Assembly: GCA_020698575.1 (NCBI GenBank)
Contig: CM036255.1
Span: forward strand, 21,194,501 to 21,258,500
Source of the DNA: Bostrychus sinensis
Lineage: Eukaryota; Chordata; Actinopteri; Gobiiformes; Eleotridae
Length of the DNA: 64,000 bases
Direction: 5' to 3'
Shown here: piece by piece, positions 37,441 through 49,200 of the stretch
Layout of the letters: each line of letters begins with the position of its first letter
Position numbering within the stretch: the stretch's first letter is position 1
Notes under the pieces: model-generated
Told to the model about the DNA's origin: nothing
The model's database searches: none
Seen by the model: the letters and a program-made list of their open reading frames with translations, nothing else
Position numbers and translations under genes: made by a program

Positions 37441-37974
37441 CATTAATATCTTTAATTAAATAAAATGATACAAATTGTACTCTCTGAATTAAGCCAGTAC
37501 TACATAACCGTCCTTTCGTAAGCAATGACCTCGCAACATCTGAATTTGAATAACCTCTTGTTGTGTGTAATTAGGCGTTCATTATAAGAAGTGGCTGGCC
37601 TCCTTTTTCACTTTTTCCAATTTGCTGTTTGGTGTGATACCTTTCAGAGCTGCCGTACACAGGGGCTAAGCAAGCTGAGCAAATAAAGTGCCATGTCAGG
37701 CAGAAGCAGGCGTGAACCCCCTCAGGCGATACGGCTCACTAAGGCTGAACAAGCTGCTCGCGCTCCAGATTATCCATGTCACTGCAACCCAAAATGAGAC
37801 CAGAGATTTGCAATGTATCTGACAGCGAGGGTGTGTATTACTATGAGTTCACGGACCAATAGGGTTTGACCATTTCTGAGCCTTGACGACAAGAAATATA
37901 TGGGTTAAGACTTATCCCTACTCCAATTATAGTGCTGGTAAAATGTGCTCTCAATACTATTCATATACATTACA
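37441..37974. other. Intergenic, no gene recognised
   Basis: No supported feature. Confidence 0.4.
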
Positions 37975-38485
37975 ATTTTAACTTCTTCAGCAGTTTGATC
38001 CACAGTCGCTCATCTGTTAAATCGTTATAGTAATTTTAACTAATGTAGATATTGACTTTTTGCCATTAACACCCAACAAGAGCTGCACAGTCTGGCCCTT
38101 GTCAAACTTAATCTCACACTGGAGAAATTCACTCATCAGGACAGGTCTTAAGAGCAGAAAGCAAGAAAAATAAAGTGAGCATGCATCAAAAACAAAAGAT
38201 GAGATATAAATTATTTACAAGAAAAAGTCTTCAAAAAGCTCAAATATGTAACATTATAAATATAAAAAAATCACATTAACAGTGCAAAAACAACCATATT
38301 TACATATTTACATAGTGATGGTGGAAGATGATGATAAACTTGCTCAAATCCTTGCCCATTTTTCCTGCTTCTAACACATCAACACTGAGGACAAAATGTT
38401 TACTTGCTGCCACCCACTAACACTAAACTAGATAACCTGTGTAATTCACTTCATCTGTAAGTGGTCGTAATGTTACGCCTGTAGA
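37975..38485. mobile_element. Tc1-like relic related to 29725-30793
   Basis: Shared phrases are aacttcttcagcagtttgat, ctgcttctaacacatcaaca, ctgaggacaaaatgttt and, at the right end, gtggtcgtaatgttacgcct. The left terminal repeat is not recognisable. Confidence 0.6.
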
Positions 38486-38689
38486 GTACTATCTTATGAA
38501 AAGGTCTGTTTTAGTTCAGTTCAAACTGAAACTCATTTATACAGATTCAGTAAAGTAAAATGTTTCACGCGCTTATTCATTATAACTGTGGTACTCCATT
38601 TATTTGAGCTGCTTTTCTGTAAAATTCTTATTCATTGATGTAGGACTCATGGTCATACGTACCATAGAGGTCACAGAGGTATTTTTCTG

Positions 38690-39330
38690 TTGCTAGACTA
38701 AACCAGATCTAAACCTGGTCTAAACCAGGCACACAAAAAAAAAAAAAAAAAAAAAAAAAAAACAGGACCAAACCAGTACTAACCTAGGTATAAATCAGGA
38801 CTAAATCAGGACTAAACCAGTACTAACCCAGGATAAAAAAAGAAAAAATACTCTAAACCAGGACTTATTTAGGAACGACAGGACTAAACCAAGACTAAAC
38901 CAGGTCTAAACCAGGTCTAAACCAGGCAAAAACCAGCACTAAACCAGGATTAAACCATGTCTAAACAAGGACCAAACCAGGACTAAACAAGGACTAAACC
39001 AGGGTTGAACCAGATCTAAACCAGGTCTAAACCAGGCAAAAAACAGGACTAAACTAGGACTAGCCAAGGTGTAAAGTAGAACTAAACCAGGACTAAACCA
39101 GGGCTAAACCAGGGCTAAACCAGGATTAAACCAGAAGAAATACTCTATTTATCTATATATCTAGACTTATTTAGGAAAAAGACAGGACTAAACCAAGACT
39201 AAACCAGGTCTAAACAAGGACTAAACCAGGACCAAACCAAGACTAAACCAGGACTGAGCAAGGACAAAACCAGGACTAAACTAGGACTAAACCAGGACTA
39301 AATGAGGTCTAAACAAGGACTAAACTGTCA
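38690..39330 (+). repeat. 11-bp minisatellite (AGGACTAAACC) array with an A32 run
   Basis: Degenerate tandem 11-mers cover about 640 bp, with blocks such as aggtctaaacc repeated, and an interrupted segment near 39135-39180. A run of 32 A residues lies at about 38731-38762. Unlike 16690-17402 and 54836-55247, no clear transposon ends surround it. The unit is the same. Confidence 0.85.
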
Positions 39331-39340
39331 ACATGATAGA

Positions 39341-39774
39341 CCTCAGTATTTCTAAACTCCTGTGTATGGCCCTAGTAGGATTGTGATACTAGGGGAAAAG
39401 TAAATATTATTAAAAAGGTACAAGCTGTTACCCAATCAGAGCAGCTGGATGTTTACTGTGAAGAGAGCTGGGCTGACAGATAACTGGAGTGGCATAATGC
39501 AATGTTTACAATGTTCACGTTTAATTACATTGTGTCAACTAGCTGCTAATGTGAGCCTGTGTCTGCATGAGCACGCTTTGTATTTTTAGCATAATAGAGC
39601 GTTTTGTCCGCCACTTGTCACACTTAAGGGTCATCCAAAACTTTTCACTTAACATCAATTAGCCACGACTTGCAGTACACATCTTTAGTTGAGTAGTAGT
39701 TTCGAGCTAACATGTAAACATACCTCGGTAGCAGCAGCCTGTATATTTTCTTCCACCCCGCGAGCGCAGCAGCC
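39341..39774. other. Region upstream of the efna1 promoter
   Basis: No exon or repeat is recognised. It may hold distal promoter elements. Confidence 0.35.
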
Positions 39775-39945
39775 TTGCCTTTCGGACGCCGCTCTGATTG
39801 GTCCGCTCCTCTCCGGTGGGCGTGGCTTACGTTTGTGGGCGTTTCACAAAACCGGGCAGCACACAGGCAGCGCTTTCATTCACTACGGATCTGTCGAAGT
39901 GTTTACACCTTATATACGAGTTTCACCGCTCTGTCTAACTATTCG
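39775..39945 (+). promoter_or_regulatory. Probable efna1 core promoter
   Basis: About 170-340 bp upstream of the ATG lie an inverted CCAAT box (ATTGG at 39797-39801), two GC/CACCC-type boxes (GGGCGTGG at 39818-39825 and GGGCGT near 39838) and a TATA-like run (TATATA at 39911-39916). The block is more GC-rich than its surroundings. If the TATA-like run is used, transcription would start near 39940 and give a 5' UTR of about 175 nt. A direct CCAAT at 39993-39997 would then be transcribed. The start site is inferred. Confidence 0.55.
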
Positions 39946-40030
39946 TGTTTTGATTTTTCTCTCGCTGCGTGACCTAACTCTTTACGGTGCAGCCAATTGA
40001 GTTTTGCACGTATTTTGTTTTTTATTTTTG

Positions 40031-40031
<1 letters not shown>

Positions 40032-40061
<30 letters not shown>
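40032..40061 (+). repeat. T30 homopolymer followed by (CTG) repeats in efna1 5' leader
   Basis: Thirty consecutive T residues followed by TGCTGCTGCTGC lie about 55 bp upstream of the start codon. If the inferred start site is right, the tract is part of the 5' UTR. A run this long should vary in length between individuals and in sequencing. Confidence 0.85.
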
Positions 40062-40065
<4 letters not shown>

Positions 40066-40115
40066 CTGCTGCACAACCTACCTGAGTTGTGCACGCCTTC
40101 TCCGCTCTCTCCACC

Positions 40116-40213
40116 ATGGATTTGCTTTGGATTGCAAGCTTCGTTGTGAGCGTTTGTGCGTGGTGTGCGTCTGCGGAGCGACACAGCGTCTACTGGAACA
40201 GCACCAACCCAAA
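40116..40213 (+). CDS. efna1: efna1 coding exon 1 (signal peptide, start of mature ligand)
   Basis: The ATG sits in a strong Kozak context (CCACCATGG) and no in-frame upstream ATG is seen. The exon encodes 32 residues plus two bases of codon 33. Residues 1-20 are hydrophobic and end in ASA, a good signal-peptidase site before E21. The mature start ERHSVYWNSTNPK matches the first beta strand and first glycosylation site of ephrin-A proteins. The donor is aa|gtaaat, phase 2. It joins exon 2 in frame to give NPKF, as in ephrin-A1. Confidence 0.93.
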
Positions 40214-43200
40214 GTAAATATCCCTACACCGTGCATTTCTCTCTCTATCTCTCTTCTGTCACACACTTGTAGATGAAAGCATGCAAGACTTCATAGATAG
40301 TAAGCAAATTGTGGGTCTTGCATCTGAAAAGTGGGTCCGTAGTGAAATCCCCATGCATATTCACGATGTTGAATTTTGTAATGGTAACAAGTGGCGGCTG
40401 TTGTAATGATAATCTTAAAGCCAGTTGGGTGTCTCTCTCCCTCCCCCTTTCCCTCTTATCTCCGCTCCCAACCTGTTATTATTGCGCTCTGTTTACCTCT
40501 TACCTGTTTGGGGGTTTAGAAAAGGCAAGCTAGTCATTTCTAAGCCAGATTTTTAAAACCACTGGCAAAGTATAATGCGCTTTGGAAAGATGAACTACTA
40601 GCACAATCTTGAAATGCAGTTAAAGCACCAAAGGACATGAGGAGAGATAAGCAAGCTGTAGTTTTCAAGTACTCTGTTGGTTATATTTGGGTGAATGTAT
40701 CCACCACAGCAAGTAATGTAACATTTAGTAACATTTTTGTCCATTAAAAACACCAAGACTGAAAAACAATAAGAAAAAATATATGTGTCTCCTTTCAAAT
40801 TGCTTGCTGTGAGCTGTGGGTGCACAAATGTAGTGTTTGCGGACCATTGCAAGGGCTAAAAATGTTGCTATCCACAATTTTGGATTGGTTTTATCTAGTC
40901 ACACTGTGCCTTTATCTGGAGCACTAGTTCTCAGTGTAGTAAAGAAAAATGCTCTGTTTATCTATGGACCCAATCTGTCCATTCAATACTGCCTGACTGA
41001 GCCAGAGCCATTAGTTTCAATTGAAAAGCTAAAATAAGTGTTGATAGTCGCTTGTTTTCATTAATCAGTGCAAATCCTACAGGGAGAGTTTTTCTTTGTG
41101 GTGTTTCGTGTTGTTTTTATGAGGCACCAGTCACTTGAAGACTGGTGTTGAAATCTCTTTTGCAATCACCTCCCCATCTGACATCACATTTCCAGCCTTA
41201 TGGGAGACCGGAGGAGTAGGAGGCAAGAGAGAGTCCTAAATCAAGCCTGATATCGTGTTGGGGTCTGCTTTAACCCGGGCCGTCACAGAGACATAGCTGC
41301 TGTTCATATTTCAAGGTGGTGAGACAAGTAATAATGTTTGGTGACAGAGACTGAGGAGGTAACTTGAAGCCTGCCCAGTAGGTCACACAGATCTACCAGC
41401 GGGACACCATGGAGATAGATTGCATAGGGAGGGAGGAAATTTGAGCCCGAATTGTCAGGGATTGTAAGGGTAAAGGGGCCATGCAGAATCAGTGGGGGTC
41501 AATTAGAATTATTGTTGATGATGGCTGGGGTGAAACGGTTACGGTGCAAGGCGGGTTATAGGTTTACACTTGCAGAAAGGGAGGCAAGCAGTGACAGGAC
41601 TCTTGGCAATAAGTCAACACACACCACAGCGCTCAATCACACCATCTTAATCAATCACTGCTGAGCCAGTACTCGTGTGTAAACATTGGGCTGGTCCTGA
41701 TATCTTTCTGCCTCAAGCTGCCAACACTTCCAAAGTGGCACTTGTTAGAAATAATTACTCAGGTACTTATACTGTACCTGGGCTCACACCCTGCAGGTCC
41801 AGGGGTTGAGCCAGTTTTGTGCAGAAGTACTAGTAGTAGCAGTAGTAATAGAGCTGATATTAACCAGAAAGTGGGCGGTTGCATGCTGCCGTTGTGTTCT
41901 TGGGCAAGGCACATCACCCACCTTTCCTCAAGTGAAATGTAACAGTTTTTTAGTAGAAGCAGTTGCGAATTTTGTTTTGCAAATGTTTAAAGTATTTTCT
42001 ACTCATGTAAACTTAATTTCAATTCTTTTACTTTTATTCAAATAATCATTTGTAATTGTACATTAAAAAAAATCATTGCCATTCAATACCATTTCAGATT
42101 TTCTCAAGTAGTCTTCATGTTGACTATCTTTACCTCTATTAAACCTGTTTTTAAAGCACTTAATCACACCATCATAATCTATCAGTCACTGTCTGGGCAA
42201 TACTCATGGGCTGGCCCTGATGTTTATTATTTTCCCTCGGGCTTATAACAGTTAGAAAAATGGCACTTCGCAGAAATAATTACTGTGACAAAGCTTTTCA
42301 CTTCAAATCAAAATGAAGTCAAAGATACAGTGATCATACATTCCCTTAATCCGTCGTTTGCACTTCCCTCTCTGTAGATGACAGTGCTAAATCTGGCCCC
42401 TTTGGCAACTCTTAATCCTCGCTATTCACAGAAAAAGCAGAGTTTCTGTGTTTTAATTTGGTAGTTTTGCATCAGCAATCTGTCCTTTTTGACCCATTTC
42501 TTGTTAATATGTTACTGTGCTGACGTCCGACATTATTCTTTAATCCAATCCATTGTTTGTTGTTGTTAATCATATTGATCTCTCATTGATCGTCATTTCT
42601 TCCAGCGCTTGTTCAGGGGTTAAGTAACACATGCGCTCTCATACATATACATGCAGGTCCTACTCACTTCTGACTCATGACTGTGTGCCTCAAGGCTTTC
42701 TGACTCTTAAGGTCATATCAGTCTATAGCATTTTGTTGAAACTCATCTAACATGCCCTTTCTTAACTTTTCATGTCAATCCATAGGGCAAAAAAAGTGAT
42801 GGGAACATTTAATTTTGGATGTTTTTTTATGCTGGATGGCTTTACTGACTCAACCCTTTCCATTGTTCCAGGTTTGGGACTATCACAAAAAGTACTCTGA
42901 CCCCCTGTGGCTTGATTAACCTTGGTTATCAACTTCAGGGGTAAACAATAGAACCCCAAATCTGCTTCCCCTGTACTTGGGGCATTCATCTCCTTCAAAC
43001 AAATTGTACGTGACTTGTTGCTCCCTGGACAACACAGCTTACAGAAGTGGTGAAAAAATGTCCTCCCTAATGCGCTAGAAAGGGCTCTTCTATGCAAACC
43101 TATACATTTTGGGAGTCCCAGTGATATCCATGCACTACAATACACTAAAGTCTATCGTGTGTAATCCACATATTTCGAAATAGTCTACTTCGGGTTTATT

Positions 43201-46200
43201 TATTTATGCCAAAACTCTCAGAAATTTCCTCTTGTATTCCCAGAAAGAGAGTCACTGAATTGCAAAGCCCTGTCAGCTCTGGAGCAGGCATACCACTGGA
43301 CCGACGTGTTTTTTAAAGGGAGTGTTCACTCACCACACGAGCACATTGGAGTGAGTCAATCAGTATACATTAACCCAAGCCTTACTCGCCTAGACCCACA
43401 TTACACATTACTGAAGTTTAGCCTCCCAAGAGCTGAGAGAACCATAAGGGTTTTGTGGCCCAATGGAAAGAGCATTTACACCTGAACTTCCAGGTCTGGG
43501 CGCCAGTGCTTTGGTAGAAGTTTTTGTTCTCCAAGTGTTTCTAGTTTAGATTTTTCTTCTTCTCTGTGCAATTCTGTGTATTTTCGTACTTCAGTGGTAG
43601 GCAATAATCTTCTTTCAGTACTTTCTTTCCCTGGGCATGGTTTGACCCCTCTGCCTCTCAGACTGCCTCGTACCTGTCTCTCCTTCTCTTCTGCCCCCCT
43701 CCTTTTTTTTCCTTGGCCAACTTCCCTTCTTTTCAACTTCTGAGGATCTGTTAACTGTTTCCTGGCTTGCTCGCTTACATTTCATCCTTAATCATTGCCC
43801 TGCTGCTATCATAACACGACTCTGGACTTTGACTTTCTAATGAGCGCCTTTGATTTGCTAAAACCACAAAATTACCTACACCTTTGCCGCATCAGTGGCT
43901 CAATTCATGTGACTGAAAACACCTTTGTGCAGTGCTGGCTCAGAGCAGAGAGGTTTTAAGGTATGTTTGAGTGATTTTGGCAGAGTTTATCCAGTCAATT
44001 TGGATTTTTTTTTTGTCTAGCTGCTCATACAAATTGGCCCTCACGGTGAGCCATAGAAAGGGAAAAGTTGCTGGTGTGACTGATTGGGGGGGTCAGAGGT
44101 CATTTGGTGATGAAGTGGCCAGGCCTCTATCAATGTGTCAGTCATTCTGTCATGCCGGTGGTCCGTGAATGCCGCCTGCCACTCATAGTCGCCTTTCTTT
44201 CCCTCCGATCCTGTTCCGCCTCTGGGAAACTCTCATTCACTCTCCTCCATCTTTTTTTCTGGCTTTTATCTCGACTTTACAAGCTGCCCCTTTTCAGTCC
44301 ATTATTTCCTCCACCTCCAAACTCTGGCAGAGTGAAGGGAGAAGGGCCCAGAAGAGGGGAAGCAGGCTAAAAGGTGTGGAATTTTTTTTATCGGTCTTGG
44401 CACCCATGGCCACCCGTCACAAGGCGCTTTGGCCTTTCCTTCACGCTTTTCTTTCCCATGACTTGCCTCTTATAACTTCCGTCTACTAAAAAGCTCCTCA
44501 CGTAAACCTGTTTTCTTTACTTCTGTTCATGTTAGTTACTTTCTGAATACTTTTGACAGTTTGAGCTAAGATTATACTTTTTTTTTTTACTAATTTTTTT
44601 AAAGAGTCTCTAAGGAAATGTATATCAAATTGGGTAGCGCTGTCCAGGGTTTCCAGCCAGATCTGAGTATGTAGCAGTAGTAGTAATAGTAGTAGGCATT
44701 GTAGAAGTAATAGTGATAGTAGTAGTAGTTGAAGTAGAAAAAGTAGCAGCAGCAGGTGTAAATTTTACGTAAGAAAACTTTACATTCAAAACTTTTTTAC
44801 TATCTACTCAAGAAGTCATATGTCACAACTTTTACCTGCACTTAATACTTTGAAGTAACACTATTTGAGTACACATTTTGAGTGTTTTTTTCCACCTCTA
44901 TTCTTATGTAAGTGTTGGAGTTTAAGAAATAAGACTGGAGTTTTTAAAGATACATTCCAGGAGATAAAACACAACCAGCTCCATGGACGTCACCAGGTAC
45001 TCACAGCAGATTTCTGTTTTCTGAGTAATCTGAGCTGATGCCACTTTCTTTGAAAATATCCAGGTTTCCCACTTCCTTAATCCATCCTCCTTAGCGCTTT
45101 AAACCACCACACACCATCTTTTCTCTGTCTAGTGTCGTCTGTCCTCCTCCCCCCCAGCAGCAGCAGCCCCTTAATCTGGCTGTGTAATCTGTCTGGTATA
45201 TTCAATCTACAGGAGAGAGATTGTCAGACACATAATAATTGTCTTTTATAGGCTCAATGATTGACGATGTGCTGGGCATCTCCTGTTTTACACTGATGAT
45301 GGACAGATAAGACAGAAAGGGACAAGGGCCATCATGTTTTACAGTCTTGGTTAACTTGTAGTAGTAAGACTGGTGGTAGTAGTAGTCAGAAACTTACTTG
45401 GGGACAAGGTAGGTAGCATGCCCACCTCACAGAGTAAAGATTAGTAGTAGGAGTAGTAGTAGTAGTACCCTATAAAGCATCAGCTCATTGGATTTCATTT
45501 GTTGGCGTGTCAGTATCAGATGGGCTTGTTTTATTAACTATGCCAGATAGTGAATCAGGCCAAAGGTTTTCAAGTTTCCCTTCAGGCGTGTTAGCGGTGT
45601 TAGCAGAGTGTGCACGGTGTCTGTATGCATATATACTCTACAGAAGTGTGTGTGTTTCACGACGAACTACTGCTACTTCCTGCTACTTCCTGGCTTTTCC
45701 CGGGAAAAACGTGATATCCTGTCTGCACAGTAAACAATGCAGTTCTCACACACTTTACTGACAGCACTGGCGTAAAAACATAGACCTGGCAGTTGTTTTG
45801 ATTTCCTATACCCAAGAACTGTAAAAACATTTCAATTGATATTAAGATTTGGACAGTTATAAGTAGTGATTAATACTGAAGTTGTACAAATACTGTGTTG
45901 CCACATTTCCTGTGAAAATCTCAGCCTGTGTCTCTTCACAACTGATCAAAACAAGCTACAATTGTTAGGAGGAGTTGCCATGACAGCAAATGTACAGAGG
46001 TTGAAGAAGTCCTCGAAATCTGTACTTTGTAAAGTAAAAGTACTATTACTTCAAAATTGTATCACTCAAGTAGAAGTAAAACTACTCGATAAAACTGTTG
46101 AATAAAGGTAAAAAAGTAGAAAGTTACATCTATACCACAAATTGTACCACTACTGCGATGTCTACTACTATTTTTACTACTACTTCTACTATAACAACTA

Positions 46201-49200
46201 CAGCTACCACTATTACTACAACTGTTAGTACTGTATTAGGTGTGTGAGAGACTTGTATTGTTCATGGGTCTCAAGCCACGAGTCAGAGTCAAGTCGCTGG
46301 TCTCTAAAAGTAGAAACTTAACTGCAAGTCGAGTCCAAGTCTGTGTCACAAGTCCCCATTTCTGTTACTTTTGATGCCTAATAAGTCCCTGCTTTGAGCC
46401 AACACGGCACAAAAATGGTTCTAATTACATAAAAAATAGACAATTACAAGTAGTGATTAATAAGAAGTGTGAAACTATTGGGTAACGCCAGATTTACTGT
46501 CAAAATCTCAGTCTGTCCCTATTCAGAACTGAGCAGGACGTCCTTTTCTCCACACACTTCCTTTACTTCTTCCTATTGCCTTTTCTCTTAAAAGCTGTTA
46601 AATCCCCCACAAAAAAACACACAAGGAAGCAGGCCTTAGTCAGTTAAGTGTTCGATCCACGATTATGAGGCGAACGCACACGTCATGTTTTTGCGTAGGA
46701 GACAGAGAGTACTCAAAGCTCGTTTGTCAAGTCATGATGACGTTCAAATCACTGCTCGGAATAAGGAAGAATTAACTTTGATTTTTATCTTCCAAATAAG
46801 CCATTGTGTTGTTGTGTAGGTAGGAGCCATTGTCTGACGTCTTTCTTGTTTTGTCAAAGCCTGTAAACAAAAGTAGAAAGTAATTAGATACTTAAGTATA
46901 TTACTCTAGAAAATTTATACTTTCAGAGCACATTTCAGTACATATTTTTTTAAAAGTACTTTCTTGTAAAACTCAGAGTAAAAGTATTGTTTGACCTTGT
47001 GGCAAAGTATAGTAGTAATGTTAGTTAGTGGTGGTAGTAGTAGTAGTAGCAGTAGCATAGCAGTAGTAGTATACCTTACCTTCAAGTATAGCTTTCTTTA
47101 CCTTACCTTAGTAGAAGTAGCATTAGCGCTAATCTTATATTAAAGGTACTGTAAGTAGCATGCGCTCATACTGGTTTGAAATGGTACTGCAGTCTAAATC
47201 AGAACAATGGTGTCTTTTCTGATTGGATGGTTGGCAATGCAGTTTTAGAACCAAAACAAAAAATGTCAACAAAAACAACAAACTTGGCCATTATGTAGAA
47301 CCTGTTTTTAATTGTTAATAACTCAACTGTACCATTGTTAACACTAAAACCAATATTTGATTTAAATATGTTTACATCATATCTTGGCACACGTAGATAT
47401 TTTTTATGAAATATTTTAAAAAATCCTGCTCATAGCACCTTTAAATACTTTTTACTTTGACTATTTTTACTTCAAAGCAACACCACTCACACATTTTGCT
47501 GCTAACATATTGTGACTCACCATAAACCTAACATTGTAAGATATCTGTAAGCAACACTTGCCATGATAACAAATGTAGTTCATATTCCCTGCATGCATTG
47601 CTACATACTGCACCTTCCCCTTAAGGATTCATTAAGGTGTGCACCTAGACTGTATATAAAAAAAGCACTGACCATAACAGTCGTATGTGTTGGGAATCAA
47701 TCCAACCAAATTGATTTTTCTGTACATTGATTTGCCTCATGAGAAATGTGATGTCAGCGCTGACCTTTCTGCCTTCGACCCTCAGAAGATACAAATGGCT
47801 CCACGGAGAGTCCAGACAGTTGCAAAGATCATATATATTCATTTAAAGCTTCTACTATAGCGGCCAATTACTTCCCTAAAGCCGGCTGGACTTAAAGATT
47901 TTGTCATTTTTGTCTTATAGCGGCGAGAAAACGGGGAACTCGTATGGACACACAGTGACCGACGATGCGGACGGACAAAAGTTGAATGACAAATGAGGGC
48001 GGCTCATTGAGATGGATGGGAAAAGCCGCCAGAATGATGATGATGATGTTGAGTGGGCGGATTCATATTGGTCACCATGACAACCCCATAGAAAGCATTG
48101 TGTAGTCGAGGCTTTTGCAAACGGTGTGTGTGGGACAGAAAAAAAAAAGTTGCATAGTTGAGATACCACAGACAGTGACACGGACTCTGATTGGTCTGGG
48201 ACGTCCCGTGTAGGGGGAAGGGCCCATTGACACGAGGATCTGGTTTGCTTATTGAGCGATAAAAGATGGACAACGTGTGGGAGGGGCAGCGCGACGGAGA
48301 TGGATGATTAAATGGACAGACGATGAAACAGACGGGGACAAGGGCCATAACGTTAAACAGTCTGGGTTAACTCGGCATGACCATTCTGATGGGACAGGCC
48401 CGAGTGGTGTGAAGGAACTAGATAGATTTATTCTAGTAACATAACATTTTGATTAAACTTTCGATGAATCTTGTGACAGAAAGTCAACCTCTCAGCCAGA
48501 AGTCCTGTGCTCAGAGTACAAAGTAGTAATAGTAGTAATAGTAGTAGTAGTCAGACGTTTTTATGGTGACAAAGTGGGTAGCAAGGCCAACTACCATCCT
48601 GAGTGCTCTCCTGAGGTCAGAGTACAATAGTAGCTGTAGTTATGTAGTAGCAGTAATGGAAGTATTAGTACTGGTTGTGAGAGTAGTTGTAGTATTCTTA
48701 GTTGATTGGTGACAAAGTGTTTGGCACCTCGCAACCAGAAGGTAATGAATTCAGAGTACAAAGTAGTAGTAGTATTAATCATCAATAGTAGTAGTTGGAA
48801 ACCTGGTGACAAAGTAGGTAGCACACCCACCTCACAGCCAGAAGTTCTTGACTTCAGAGTACAGATTAGGACTAGTAGTATTAGTAGTACTCTAGTAGAC
48901 GTAGCTGTTGTAGATGTACTTTTGTTGTTTGTTGTTTGTTATTTTGAAGTAACAACACAGAGCGCTTTTACAACCTCTGCCAGGTTTTTACACATCCATT
49001 TTACTAGAATCCATTCCCATAATTCCTCTCTCTCCAGCTCTGACCCATACACACACAGCCAGTCTTTTTGAAGTCCAGTTTAAAGGACTAATACCCCTTT
49101 CTATGTGAGAACAATGGGCTCCTCCAACAACAGCCCCACCCTGCCCATGCCTCACCCCTTTCGACTCTGTACCCAGCATTCGGGGGCCCCCAGGTCTGTT

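Noticed and set aside
40004..40276. Upstream open frame covering the efna1 start
   Set aside because: It begins at TTG, not ATG, and is driven by the poly-T run; no ATG precedes the efna1 start in the predicted leader.
43476..43736. Highly basic reverse frame (86 codons)
   Set aside because: Low-complexity purine-rich strand of a CT-rich tract; no family similarity.
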